This document shows positions 9,805 through 19,100 of a DNA stretch of 64,000 bases, one piece after another. Both the position numbers and the translations under genes were made by a program. The stretch is from the NCBI RefSeq assembly GCF_005925345.1, contig NZ_SSHJ01000013.1, forward strand, positions 1 to 64,000, given 5' to 3'. The stretch comes from Pedobacter ureilyticus. GTDB lineage: Bacteria > Bacteroidota > Bacteroidia > Sphingobacteriales > Sphingobacteriaceae. Positions within the stretch are counted from its first letter, which is position 1. Every line of letters starts with the position of its first letter. Below the pieces are notes generated by a model. That model was not told the origin of the DNA and searched no databases. It was given only the letters and a program-made list of their open reading frames with translations.

Positions 9805-10815
9805 CTAAAAGCTAGTAGACTCCCTTTCCACTAAGGAAGGACTAATCACAACATGGTTGATCTTTTGGTTAGGCTTATTTTGAATGGTATCTAAGAAAAG
9901 CTTAGCACACTCTGCACCCATTTGGTTAGGATGCTGATCTATGGTTGATAGGCTAGGAGTGATGTAAGCAGAAAAGGCTTCATTGGCAAAACCAATCACC
10001 CCAATTTTTGGCAAGGGTTCATCGCTTTCCTTCAGTTTTTGGATTACCCCAAGTGCGGTAAAATCGTCTGCTGCAATAATTGCATCTGGTTTATTTGCAG
10101 AGCGTATCAATTTGCCCGCTCCAAATCTTCCGTCTTTAATCGATAATCCACCTAAAATGATATGCTCTTCGTTAACGGGTAAATTGTTATCAGCCAATGC
10201 TGCTTTATAACCTTTTAAACGTTCGCTAAAAATACGGATTTGGTGCACGGTGGTAACGTAGGCGATGTTCTTGTAGCCTTGGTCGATCAAATGTTGGGTA
10301 GCCATGTAACCTGCTTTAAAATCATCTAAGGTTACGGTAGGTACTTTCAGTTGCTCGTGCACTCGGTCAAACAGAATTAGAGGTTTACGCTGTTCGATTA
10401 CCTCTCTAAAGTGCGTTACGTCTTCGGTTTCTAAGGACAAAGAAGCCATAATACCGTCAACTTGGGCTTCTAGTAAAGTTTTCACACCATTAATTTCCGA
10501 AGCTACAGATTCATTAGATTGATATAAAATGATGCGATAACCGCTATCTTTTAAACCTTCTTCGATGCTGTGAATAATAGAAGCAAAAAAGTGAGCTTGT
10601 ACACTAGGAACAATAACACCGATAATGTAGGTACGGCCAGATTTTAAAGCCGAAGCCAATTTGTTGGGGCTGTAATTTAGCCTTTTGGCCGTTTCTAAAA
10701 CAGCCTTACGGGTGGCATCGCTAATTGCTGGAAAACCACTTAAAGCCCTAGATACCGTAGATACCGTTACGTTCAGTTCTTTAGCAATATCGTAAATGGT
10801 GGTTTTTTTGTTCAA
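9805..10815 (-). CDS. LacI family transcriptional regulator of the xylose locus
   Basis: 336 residues. The N terminus (KKTTIYDIAKELNVTVSTVS, then NYSPNKLASALKSGRT) is a LacI helix-turn-helix plus hinge helix. The rest is a periplasmic-binding-protein-like sensor domain (YIIGVIVPSVQAHFFASII, DDFTALGVIQKLKE). The start codon is TTG at 10815: there is no in-frame ATG, and a TAA stop lies four codons upstream. It sits 111 bases upstream of xylB in the same direction, with operators before both genes, which suggests control of the xyl genes and of itself. The effector is unknown (xylose or xylulose by inference). Confidence 0.9.
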   Translation of the reverse strand: MNKKTTIYDIAKELNVTVSTVSRALSGFPAISDATRKAVLETAKRLNYSPNKLASALKSGRTYIIGVIVPSVQAHFFASIIHSIEEGLKDSGYRIILYQSNESVASEINGVKTLLEAQVDGIMASLSLETEDVTHFREVIEQRKPLILFDRVHEQLKVPTVTLDDFKAGYMATQHLIDQGYKNIAYVTTVHQIRIFSERLKGYKAALADNNLPVNEEHIILGGLSIKDGRFGAGKLIRSANKPDAIIAADDFTALGVIQKLKESDEPLPKIGVIGFANEAFSAYITPSLSTIDQHPNQMGAECAKLFLDTIQNKPNQKINHVVISPSLVERESTSF

Positions 10816-10885
10816 TATTGTTGGTTAAGTGTATCGCAAAGCAAACAAAAATTAGCTTATTATGCAATAATTACAAGAAATAGTG

Positions 10886-10899
10886 TGCAACCGATTGCT
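10886..10899. promoter_or_regulatory. Second LacI-type operator, likely autoregulatory
   Basis: TGCAACCGATTGCT has the same TGCAA-N4-TTGC layout as the xylB operator (10 of 14 bases identical or symmetric). It lies about 70 bases before the TTG start of the regulator gene. This suggests negative autoregulation. Confidence 0.5.
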
Positions 10900-10905
10900 G
10901 GTAAA

Positions 10906-12186
10906 TTATTCTAGAAGTAAATCTTCGTCATCGGTTAAACTCAATTGTATATTGTCGCTGCCAGCAATACCTTCAATAGAGCCACGTACATGAGCAGCAT
11001 TTAACAATACTTTATCCAATTGTTTTTCTCTAGCTTTCCATAGTTTTTCCATGGCATCTCTTTCCTTTTGGATAGACAATTTCATGCTCATGAAACCTTC
11101 TCTGATGGCTTTCCATTGCTCCGAAAATTCATTGCTGGTAAGGTAATCATACAGCATGTGCATTTTATCACCTTTATTTTCTTGAGATTTTGCAGCATTA
11201 AACAAACGCAAAATACCATCGCGTAACACGGCAGCTAAGGCCTGCACTTCGTTAAAAGTACAAATCCAAACCCCATCTTTTAAGCCAAAACAATTCATGT
11301 CTTTTGGCATGTTCTGGGTAACTAGCACTGCAATTTCTGCGCCTTGGCTGCGCATATCTGTTTTTAGTTTTTCAATCCAATCGTTAGCAAAAGCAACAGT
11401 ACGTTTACTTTCATAAATGATACGGCCACACTCTTGCCCAAAATTATTTCTTACTGTTTGTATACAGTCGGCACCACGAACGCCTTTACCAACTTCTTGC
11501 ACCAGATCGAAAGGAAATGAGCTGCGCAAAAGTTCTTCCAACGCCAATTCTTGTATTTCGCCTTGTAACTGCATAGAACCTTGTTCGGCCTTGCGTTTCA
11601 TCTCTTCAGCCAGTTTTTTCTGATCTTCGAGCTGCTTATCTTTTTCGGCTAGTTTCATTTTAAAATCTAGCTCGGCCTGTGCCAAACGCTGGTTTTCGAT
11701 AGTTCTGATATCAACGGCCATCTTCTCTCTTTCTTCTGCAATTTTTTTCTGGATAGATAGCTCCATCTCTTCTTCCTTACGCTTCATCTCGTTTGCCATT
11801 TGCAAATACTCCAATTCCTTTTGGCGTGCCGCTTTCAGCTTTTCTTCGTTTTCTTTGTTCGATTCGTTGGCCATTTTAAGCCTATTTTCGAAATCGGCAC
11901 TGATAGATTTACGTAGGTTTTCACTTACAGCGGTTTGCAGTGCTTCTTTCTCTTTCGCTAGTCGTTGTTCAAAAGCGAGCTCTTGCTGTTTTTTTTGTGC
12001 TTCAAAAAGTTCTTCCTGTTGTTTTTTTTGTTGCTCAAGAGCTTGGGCCTTTTTATCAAAATCTTCTTGTTGCTTCTTCTTAAATGAGGCCATTTGCTCA
12101 CGAAGTTCTTTCTTGTATTCTTCGGCCATTACTTCTTCTATAGGAAAAGCATGATTACAATTAGGGCATTTGATTTCTGTTGGCAT
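10906..12186 (-). CDS. DUF2130 domain-containing coiled-coil protein
   Basis: 426 residues from the ATG at 12186, which gives the usual N terminus MPTEIKCPNCNHAF with a short zinc-ribbon-like CPNC motif; the longer frame adds a hydrophobic leader with no support. Residues ~20-230 are an almost pure Lys/Glu/Gln coiled coil. The C-terminal part (~235-400) is the DUF2130 globular region (FPFDLVQEVGKGVRGADCIQ, GRIIYESKRT, EIAVLVTQNMPKDM), whose fold resembles restriction-endonuclease-like domains in family descriptions. The function is not established. It is probably a single-gene unit. Confidence 0.85.
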   Translation of the reverse strand: MPTEIKCPNCNHAFPIEEVMAEEYKKELREQMASFKKKQQEDFDKKAQALEQQKKQQEELFEAQKKQQELAFEQRLAKEKEALQTAVSENLRKSISADFENRLKMANESNKENEEKLKAARQKELEYLQMANEMKRKEEEMELSIQKKIAEEREKMAVDIRTIENQRLAQAELDFKMKLAEKDKQLEDQKKLAEEMKRKAEQGSMQLQGEIQELALEELLRSSFPFDLVQEVGKGVRGADCIQTVRNNFGQECGRIIYESKRTVAFANDWIEKLKTDMRSQGAEIAVLVTQNMPKDMNCFGLKDGVWICTFNEVQALAAVLRDGILRLFNAAKSQENKGDKMHMLYDYLTSNEFSEQWKAIREGFMSMKLSIQKERDAMEKLWKAREKQLDKVLLNAAHVRGSIEGIAGSDNIQLSLTDDEDLLLE

Positions 12187-12229
12187 AATGATCTTGATTT
12201 TTAAAAAGAATACCAAAATTAACGAATGT

Positions 12230-12347
12230 TAGCCACAGATACACAGATTATATTTTAAGACCGATAAATTAAGATGCTTTATAAATATTAAAAACGCTTT
12301 CTAATTTAATTAATAGCGGTTTTATTTTATGTGTGTATCTGTGGCTA
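12230..12347. repeat. Inverted repeat, AGCCACAGAT family
   Basis: Perfect 16-bp arms TAGCCACAGATACACA (12230-12245) and its complement (12332-12347) enclose an 86-base AT-rich loop. They fill the gap between DUF2130 and the MFS gene. Related pairs occur at 22945, 55131 and 58080. Confidence 0.8.
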
Positions 12348-12390
12348 TTTTTAGTGTTAATGATTAGTTTTGCGGCACCAACCATCGCAA

Positions 12391-13593
12391 ATGTTCGCCA
12401 ATATTTTAAATGCTTATCAAACTTCGTTTTCTGGTTTAAGCCGACAAACGTGGACCCTCAGTGTTGTTATTTTAATTAATCGTTGCGGCTTTATGGCTGT
12501 ACCTTTTATGGGGCTTTATGTTACGCAGGCATTGCATAGACCAGAGTCTGATGCTGGAATTATTATCTCTTTATTTGGCCTAGGTTCTATTTTAGGGGCC
12601 GCGGCAGGCGGCAAGCTTACCGATGTTTTTGGCTACAGGCCGGTACAAATCTTAGCTTCTCTCATTGGTGGCGTTTTTTTTCTGCTGTTTGCTGTGGTTA
12701 AAGATTTTACTTGGCTTTGTGCGCTGGCAGTTGTCATCAGTTTTTTTTCGGAAGCTTTTAGGCCAGCGAATTATGCGGCTATTGCATCTTATGCAGCAAA
12801 AGGAACAGAAACCCGTTCATATTCGCTCAATCGTCTAGCTACCAATATTGGTTGGGCTTTTGGTATTAGTATGGGGGGCATCATAGCGTCTTATAATTAC
12901 ACCTTGCTGTTTTTGGTAGAGGGAAGCGTAAGTGTGTTAGTTGCAATAGTGATTTTCTTGTCGCTGCCAAGTAAAAAAGTACAAAGAAAAACAGCCCAAG
13001 AAAAAAAGGAAATGAATGTGCGTAAGCCTTGGAATGACATGCCGTTTGTGAAATTTCTGATTTTATCTGCCATGTTTACTACGTGTTTTTTTATGATGTT
13101 TAGGGTAGTGCCAGTTTTTTACAAAGAAGTTTGGCACTTAGACGAATCTTTAATTGGGATAATTTTGGGTCTCAACGGTGTGGTAATAGCTTTGATGGAG
13201 ATGGTCATGATTAGTAAGATCGAAAATAAAAGATCACCGATTTTCTATATTGTATTAGGTGTGGTTATTGTATGTTTTTCGTTCGCCGTTTTAATGTTGC
13301 CCAAGTTTTTTCCCATCGTGTTGGCCATTGTCAGTATTTTACTCTTCACTTTTGGGGAGATGTTCTCTCTGCCTTTCTTTAACACTTTTGTTGTAAAGCG
13401 CAGTAACGAATATAATCGAGGTATTTATGCGGCAGGCTACACGTTAAGCTGGTCGGTGGCACAAGTGGTTGGACCAACTAGTGGCTTTTACATTGCCGAG
13501 AAATTTGGCTATCAAACCTTATGGATTGCAATTACGGCCTTATTGCTATTGTGCGCTTATTTTTTTAGTAAGCTGCAATTGGCCGAGGATTAA
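12391..13593 (+). CDS. MFS transporter
   Basis: 400 residues from the ATG at 12391 (a TTG seven codons upstream is less likely). Twelve hydrophobic helices are seen, with the MFS motif between helices 2 and 3 (GGKLTDVFGYRPV) and a long cytoplasmic loop near residue 195-215 (SKKVQRKTAQEKKE). It resembles drug/metabolite exporters of the inner membrane; the substrate cannot be told. It stands alone between the DUF2130 gene (divergent) and the receiver gene. Confidence 0.88.
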   Translation: MFANILNAYQTSFSGLSRQTWTLSVVILINRCGFMAVPFMGLYVTQALHRPESDAGIIISLFGLGSILGAAAGGKLTDVFGYRPVQILASLIGGVFFLLFAVVKDFTWLCALAVVISFFSEAFRPANYAAIASYAAKGTETRSYSLNRLATNIGWAFGISMGGIIASYNYTLLFLVEGSVSVLVAIVIFLSLPSKKVQRKTAQEKKEMNVRKPWNDMPFVKFLILSAMFTTCFFMMFRVVPVFYKEVWHLDESLIGIILGLNGVVIALMEMVMISKIENKRSPIFYIVLGVVIVCFSFAVLMLPKFFPIVLAIVSILLFTFGEMFSLPFFNTFVVKRSNEYNRGIYAAGYTLSWSVAQVVGPTSGFYIAEKFGYQTLWIAITALLLLCAYFFSKLQLAED

Positions 13594-13696
13594 AAAAATA
13601 AAAAAAAACTAAAACCATTTCAAACAAACGTTGTTTAAGTTTAGGTACCTTGAAATTTAACTAAAAAATAAACTATTTAAATTAAGCCATACGCAC

Positions 13697-14071
13697 ATGA
13701 AAAAGCGCATCCATGTTTTAGAAGACGACAAAGACATTGCTTTCATCATCGAATTTTTATTGAAAGATGAGGGCTACGAAATTCAAGTATCATCTACCTT
13801 TAAGGAATTGAGAGAGAAATTAAATGACTCAATTCCGGATTTATTTATTTTAGATGTAATGTTACCAGATGGAAATGGATTGGATATTTGCAAAGATTTA
13901 AAAAATGATGCATTTACGAAACATATTCCGGTAATACTAATGTCTGCTAATGTGCAGAACGAAGCGTTAAGCGAAGCTTCTAGCCCGGATGATTATATCA
14001 GTAAGCCTTTTGATTTAGATTATATCGAAAATAGAATTAAAAGGCTGTTAGGTGCAAAAAAAGTAGCTTAG
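13697..14071 (+). CDS. Single-domain response regulator (receiver)
   Basis: 124 residues, receiver domain only. The acidic pocket (E9, D10, D11), phosphoacceptor D53 in LFILDVMLPDGNG, the switch residue in LMSAN and K103 in ISKPFD are all present. With no output domain it should act by protein-protein contact, as in phosphorelays or CheY-like proteins. No kinase gene is adjacent. A terminator follows after about 20 bases. Confidence 0.92.
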   Translation: MKKRIHVLEDDKDIAFIIEFLLKDEGYEIQVSSTFKELREKLNDSIPDLFILDVMLPDGNGLDICKDLKNDAFTKHIPVILMSANVQNEALSEASSPDDYISKPFDLDYIENRIKRLLGAKKVA

Positions 14072-14092
14072 TAAGCTTTTACTCCAAAAACC

Positions 14093-14129
14093 AAAAAACC
14101 TGTCCCATTTAATTAGGGATGGGTTTTTT
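14093..14129 (+). terminator. Rho-independent terminator after the receiver gene
   Basis: AAAAAACCTGTCCC and GGGATGGGTTTTTT pair with two mismatches or wobbles around a 9-base loop and end in six T. Confidence 0.75.
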
Positions 14130-14169
14130 GCTTAGCGAAATATTTTCTGACAAATAAATGATGCGGATA

Positions 14170-14207
14170 TTTAAAACTGTTTATACATTTGCCTAACGGT
14201 GTTAAAT
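14170..14207 (+). promoter_or_regulatory. tetR promoter with TetR operator
   Basis: A -7 box TACATTTG (14184-14191) is followed directly by the palindrome TAACGGTGTTA (14194-14204), with the right half TGTTAAAT intact. A degenerate copy, TAAAACTGTTTA, lies just before the -7 box. The same arrangement is found at the second tetR gene (38828-38871). The TetR start codon is at 14228. Confidence 0.7.
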
Positions 14208-14227
14208 TATTTATCACACTAATTGCA

Positions 14228-14827
14228 ATGGGAAGTAAAGAAAGAATACAGCGACAAAAAGAAGATACTCGTAAGGGAATTTTAGACGCTGCTTTACAAA
14301 TTGTGAAACAAGAAGGTTGGGCCGCTTTAAGCATGCGCAAAATAGCTGATGTAATAGAGTATACTGCGCCCATCATTTACGAGTACTTTCCAAACAAAGA
14401 AGGAATTTTGTTAGAGCTTACCAGGCAAGGTTATATTAACTTAGGTTTAAAAGTTAAGGCCGCAAGAGACAGCAAAGTAAAACCAGAGGAACAACTAGAA
14501 GCAATGTGGTTGGCCTATTGGGATTTCGCTTTTGCGGAAAGCGAATTTTACCAATTGATGTACGGCGTACAGGTAAACTGCTGTGAGATGTACAAAAAAA
14601 TGCCAGAAGCTGAGTACACTACTGATTTGTTTTATGATGCAATTGACGTGCTGATAGACAAGCAACCTGTACCTGAGGATGTGTCTTGTACAAAATATTA
14701 TACGTTTTGGTCGCTTATACATGGTTTAATTTCACTTACTTTGGTGCAAAAAGGAGCTAACGACGAGATCAATCAGGAGATTTTGAGGAGTGCTATAAAG
14801 GCAATTATTAAAACCATTAACGACTAA
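14228..14827 (+). CDS. TetR family regulator of the RND efflux operon
   Basis: 199 residues from the ATG at 14228; the longer frame from 14189 would run through the operator. The N-terminal helix-turn-helix (residues ~12-60, QEGWAALSMRKIADVIEY, then PIIYEYFPNKEGIL) is followed by an all-helical ligand domain typical of TetR_C in efflux regulators. It is a close paralog of the regulator at 38219-38815, with the same length and shared SMRKIA and WSxxHGL motifs. The efflux genes start 78 bases downstream, so it most likely represses them and itself until an efflux substrate binds. Confidence 0.92.
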   Translation: MGSKERIQRQKEDTRKGILDAALQIVKQEGWAALSMRKIADVIEYTAPIIYEYFPNKEGILLELTRQGYINLGLKVKAARDSKVKPEEQLEAMWLAYWDFAFAESEFYQLMYGVQVNCCEMYKKMPEAEYTTDLFYDAIDVLIDKQPVPEDVSCTKYYTFWSLIHGLISLTLVQKGANDEINQEILRSAIKAIIKTIND

Positions 14828-14834
14828 ACTTTTT

Positions 14835-14865
14835 TTTGCGCTCTTATTTAACACTGTTAAATTAA
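14835..14865 (+). promoter_or_regulatory. Efflux operon promoter with 17-bp TetR operator
   Basis: TTTG (14835-14838), a 19-base spacer and TAAATTAA (14858-14865) form a plausible promoter. The perfect 17-bp palindrome ATTTAACACTGTTAAAT (14846-14862) covers the spacer and -7 box, so repressor binding should exclude RNA polymerase. Confidence 0.7.
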
Positions 14866-14905
14866 TTATTAACGTAAAGTAACAACATTTTAAAAACCCA
14901 ATCAC

Positions 14906-16102
14906 ATGAATCATATATACAAACAGGCATCATCATTTAACAGTGTTAAATTATTTAACGAATGGATTATTCTTTTAGTTCTGGCTGTAGTGCTATTTCT
15001 TGCTAGTTGTACCGGTAAGGCAGAACCTATGGCAGCGGCACCTCCGCCGTTATTGCCCGTAGCTACGGTAACTACTGGCCAACAAGAAACATTTGTAGAT
15101 TATCCAGCTACCATACAAGGAACTACTGATGTAGAGATAAGGCCTCAAATTGCTGGTACCATTGATAGAATTTACGTAAACGAAGGACAATTGGTAAGCA
15201 AAGGCCAGTTATTGTTGCAAATTTCTGAGCTACCCTTTAAGGCGCAGCTAAATAATGCAAAAGCAGCTTTACAGGCGGCACAGGCTGCGGTTTTAAATGC
15301 GCAGTTGGAAATAGATAAGCTTAGTCCTTTGGTGCAAAGTAAGGTAGTTTCAGATTTCCAGTTGAAAACAGCAAAAACAACGTATCAAATTGCTTTGGCC
15401 AATGTAGAACAGGCTAAAGCAAATGTAAATACTGCTCAAATTAATTTGGGTTATACCCAAATTAAGGCGCCAAACAGTGGATATATCGGGCGTTTGCCAA
15501 AAAAACAAGGTAGTTTAGTTTCTCCTTCGGATCCAGAACCTTTAACCCAACTTTCGGACGTTAGCCAAGTGTATGCCTATTTCTCATTGTCAGAAACTGA
15601 TTTTATCAATTTCAATGCTAAATACGAAGGTAATTCTGTAGCGGATAGAATTAGTCATTTGCCAGCAGTAGAATTGGTCTTGGCCAATCAAAGCTTATAT
15701 CCTGTTAAGGGAAAAATAGACATGATTAATGGACAGTTTGACAAAACCACAGGCGCTATAACTTTAAGAGCTGTTTTTACTAATGCTAAAGGTTCTTTAA
15801 GATCTGGTAATACTGGCAAAATTAGATTAGGTCTCGCCCATGACCATACCATTTTAGTACCTCAATCAGCAACGGTAGAAATGCAAGATAAAATCTTCGT
15901 ATTTGCCGTTGGGAAAGACAATAAGGTTAGCAAAGTAGCAATTGCCATAGATGGTAAAAACGGAACAGATTACTTAATTAAAGACGGTTTAAAATCAGGA
16001 GATCAAATTGTTTTAAGCGGTTTGGATAAACTTCAAGATGGGCAAATGATACAACCTGATAGAAAAGGAGACAAGGTAGCCCAATTAATTTCTAAAAAAT
16101 AA
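14906..16102 (+). CDS. RND efflux periplasmic adaptor (MFP) lipoprotein
   Basis: 398 residues. A hydrophobic leader with lipobox LASC (near residue 36) marks an inner-membrane lipoprotein. The usual MFP order follows: beta-barrel/lipoyl half (IDRIYVNEGQLVSKGQLLLQI), helical hairpin (residues ~95-160, Ala/Gln-rich), second lipoyl half (IKAPNSGYIGRL) and membrane-proximal domain. It links the inner-membrane pump to the outer-membrane channel encoded next. The first ~20 codons contain a second TetR palindrome, giving an unusually long polar N-region before the signal. First gene of a three-gene operon (10-base gap to the pump). Confidence 0.95.
   Translation: MNHIYKQASSFNSVKLFNEWIILLVLAVVLFLASCTGKAEPMAAAPPPLLPVATVTTGQQETFVDYPATIQGTTDVEIRPQIAGTIDRIYVNEGQLVSKGQLLLQISELPFKAQLNNAKAALQAAQAAVLNAQLEIDKLSPLVQSKVVSDFQLKTAKTTYQIALANVEQAKANVNTAQINLGYTQIKAPNSGYIGRLPKKQGSLVSPSDPEPLTQLSDVSQVYAYFSLSETDFINFNAKYEGNSVADRISHLPAVELVLANQSLYPVKGKIDMINGQFDKTTGAITLRAVFTNAKGSLRSGNTGKIRLGLAHDHTILVPQSATVEMQDKIFVFAVGKDNKVSKVAIAIDGKNGTDYLIKDGLKSGDQIVLSGLDKLQDGQMIQPDRKGDKVAQLISKK
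14935..14951. promoter_or_regulatory. TetR operator inside the adaptor gene
   Basis: A second perfect 17-bp palindrome, ATTTAACAGTGTTAAAT, differs from the promoter site only at the centre base. It lies 89 bases downstream, within codons 10-16 of the adaptor gene. Confidence 0.7.
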
Positions 16103-16112
16103 CAACAAGATA

Positions 16113-19100
16113 ATGTTTAAAATATTTATACAAAGGCCAGTACTAGCCACGGTAATCTCCATTTTATTGGTGATACTTGGTGTACTTGGTTTAACTAAAT
16201 TGCCCCTCCAACAGTTTCCAGATATTGCGCCTCCTTCGGTTTTGGTAACTGCAGTTTATCCGGGTGCAAATGCCGAGACTGTACTACGCTCGGTAGCTCC
16301 CTCCATAGAAGAATCAATTAACGGAGTAGAAAACATGACCTACATGAGTTCTACTGCAAGTAATGATGGCTCTTTGGCTATTACCGTGTTCTTCAAGTTA
16401 GGAACAAACGCCGATCAAGCGGCGGTAAATGTGCAAAACAGGGTGGCTCAAGCTACCAGTCAGTTGCCAGCAGAAGTGGTACAGCAAGGTATTACTACCG
16501 CAAAACAGCAAAATAGCTTCATTATGGCTATTGGTATGTTTACCGAAGATGAGGCCAAATACGATCAGACTTTTGTAGCCAATTATGCACAAATCAATAT
16601 CATTCCAGAAATTAAAAGGATACCTGGCGTGGGTGCTGCAAGTATTTTTGGTGGTGTAAAAGATTACTCAATGCGTGTGTGGTTAAATCCAACGCAAATG
16701 GCTACTTATAAAGTTACGCCTAACGAGGTAATGGGGGCCATACAAGATAAAAGTTTGGAAGCTGCACCAGGTAAATTTGGTGAGCGAAGCAATGAGGTTT
16801 TCGAATATGTAATTAAGTATAAAGGCAAGTTAACAAAACCCGAAGAATATGAGAATATTGCGATAAGAACAAATGCGGATGGTTCTATACTGCGCTTAAA
16901 GGATGTGGCCAGGGTAGAATTGGGCGCTTATTCTTATAACAGTTTAACGCGTTTAAACGGACAAAAAGGTATTGTAATTGGGGTAATACAGTTGGCTGGA
17001 TCTAACTCTAACGATATACAGATTGCCATTAACAAATTGCTGGAAAAAGCAGCTAAAGATTTTCCGAAGGGAATTAAGCACAATGTTTTTTACAGTACAA
17101 AAGTAGCATTAGACCAGTCCATAGACCAAGTGATACACACCTTAATTGAAGCATTTCTTTTGGTGTTTATCGTAGTGTTTATCTTTTTGCAAGATTTTAG
17201 ATCAACACTTATTCCTGCCATTGCGGTGCCGGTTGCAATTTTAGGTACGTTCTTCTTTATGCAGCTGTTTGGGTTCTCTATCAACCTATTAACCTTGTTT
17301 GCATTAATTTTGGCCATTGGTATTGTGGTAGATGATGCCATTGTGGTAGTAGAGGCCGTACACGCCAAGATGGAACATAAGCACCTATCGCCTAAGGCAG
17401 CTACCCACGAAGCAATGAGCGAAATTACGGGAGCCATTATTTCTATTACCTTGGTAATGGCGGCAGTTTTCTTGCCAGTGGGTTTTATGGAAGGTTCCAC
17501 CGGTTTGTTCTACCGTCAGTTTGCTTTTACCCTAGCCATTGCCATCGTAATTTCGGCAGTAAACGCTTTAACATTGAGCCCTGCTTTGGCGGCATTGTTT
17601 TTAAAAGATAACCATTCTGCTACCGCCGATGAGCAACCTGTAAAAAAAGGCTTTAAGGAGAAATTCTTCAACGGATTTAACAGCAGCTTTAATTCGTTAA
17701 CCAAACGCTACGTGAATAGCTTAAAGTTTTTAATTAAAAACAGATGGCTAAGCTTAGGAGGTTTAACTTTAATAACGTTAGCTACCATTTGGATGGTAAA
17801 AACTACTCCATCAGGTTTTATCCCAACAGAAGATCAAGGTTTTATAGCCATTTCTGTATCAACTCCATCGGGTACGTCATTAGATGGAACGCAAAAGGTA
17901 ATGACAGAAGCAGAGAACATTTTGGGCAAGCTAGATGCATCAAGGTTTGTTACTGCAATTTCTGGTTTCAATCTTTTAACCAATTCAACCAGTCCTTCTT
18001 CGGCAGTAGTTTTCGTACTGCTTAAACCAACTGAAGAAAGAGGAAAGGTTAAGAATATAGATGAAATCATGAACCAAGTGAGAGGGGCTTTAGGTGCAAT
18101 TTCTGGTGGAAGTTTCTTTGTGTTCAGTTTTCCAACGGTACCAGGTTTTAGTAATGTAGAAGCTTTAGACATGGTATTGCAGGATAAAACGGGGGGTAAA
18201 TTGGATAAATTCAGTGGTATTTCGCAACAATTTATTGGCGAGCTGATGAAACAACCTGCCATTGCAGTAGCTTTTACCAGTTTTAAAGCAGATTACCCAC
18301 AATTAGAGCTAGATATTAATCAAGAAAAAGCCGACCAGCTAGGCGTAAATGTGAAAGATATTTTACAGACCATGCAGGCTTATTTTGGTAGCGCACAAGC
18401 ATCAGATTTTAATAGATTTGGTAAATACTACAGGGTAATTGTACAAGCCGATATTGCAGATAGGGCAGATCCGGCCTCCATAGATCGGGTTTTTGTAAAG
18501 AATAAAAGCGGCGAAATGGTGCCAATTAATACCCTGGTTAGTTTACGAAGAATTTATGGCTCCGAAACGGCATCGAGGTACAATTTGTTTAATTCAATTT
18601 CTATTAATGCCATTCCAAAACCGGGCTTTAGCTCTGGTGATGCCATTAAGGCCATAGAAGAAGTAGCTGCTAAACAGTTGCCTGCGGGGTATAGCTATGA
18701 GTTTTCTGGTCAAACGAGAGAGGAAATTTCTTCTGGTGGGCAATCGGCAGTAATTTTTATGCTGTGTTTGGTATTCATTTACTTTTTGCTAGCCGCACAA
18801 TATGAAAGTTATTTGTTGCCATTGGGAGTTATACTTTCTATTCCGGTTGGTGTATTTGGGGTGTTTGCAGCCATCGGCTTTGCCGGAATAGCCAACAACA
18901 TTTATGTGCAGGTAGCGCTGGTAATGCTTATAGGGTTACTGGCCAAAAATGCTATTTTAATTATCGAATTTGCTGCACAGCGCAGAAGAGCGGGTAAACC
19001 TTTAGTAGCGGCCGCACTAGAAGCTGCCAAGTTAAGGTTGCGTCCAATCATCATGACTTCGCTAGCGTTTGTTGTAGGCTTAGTTCCCATGATGTTCGCT

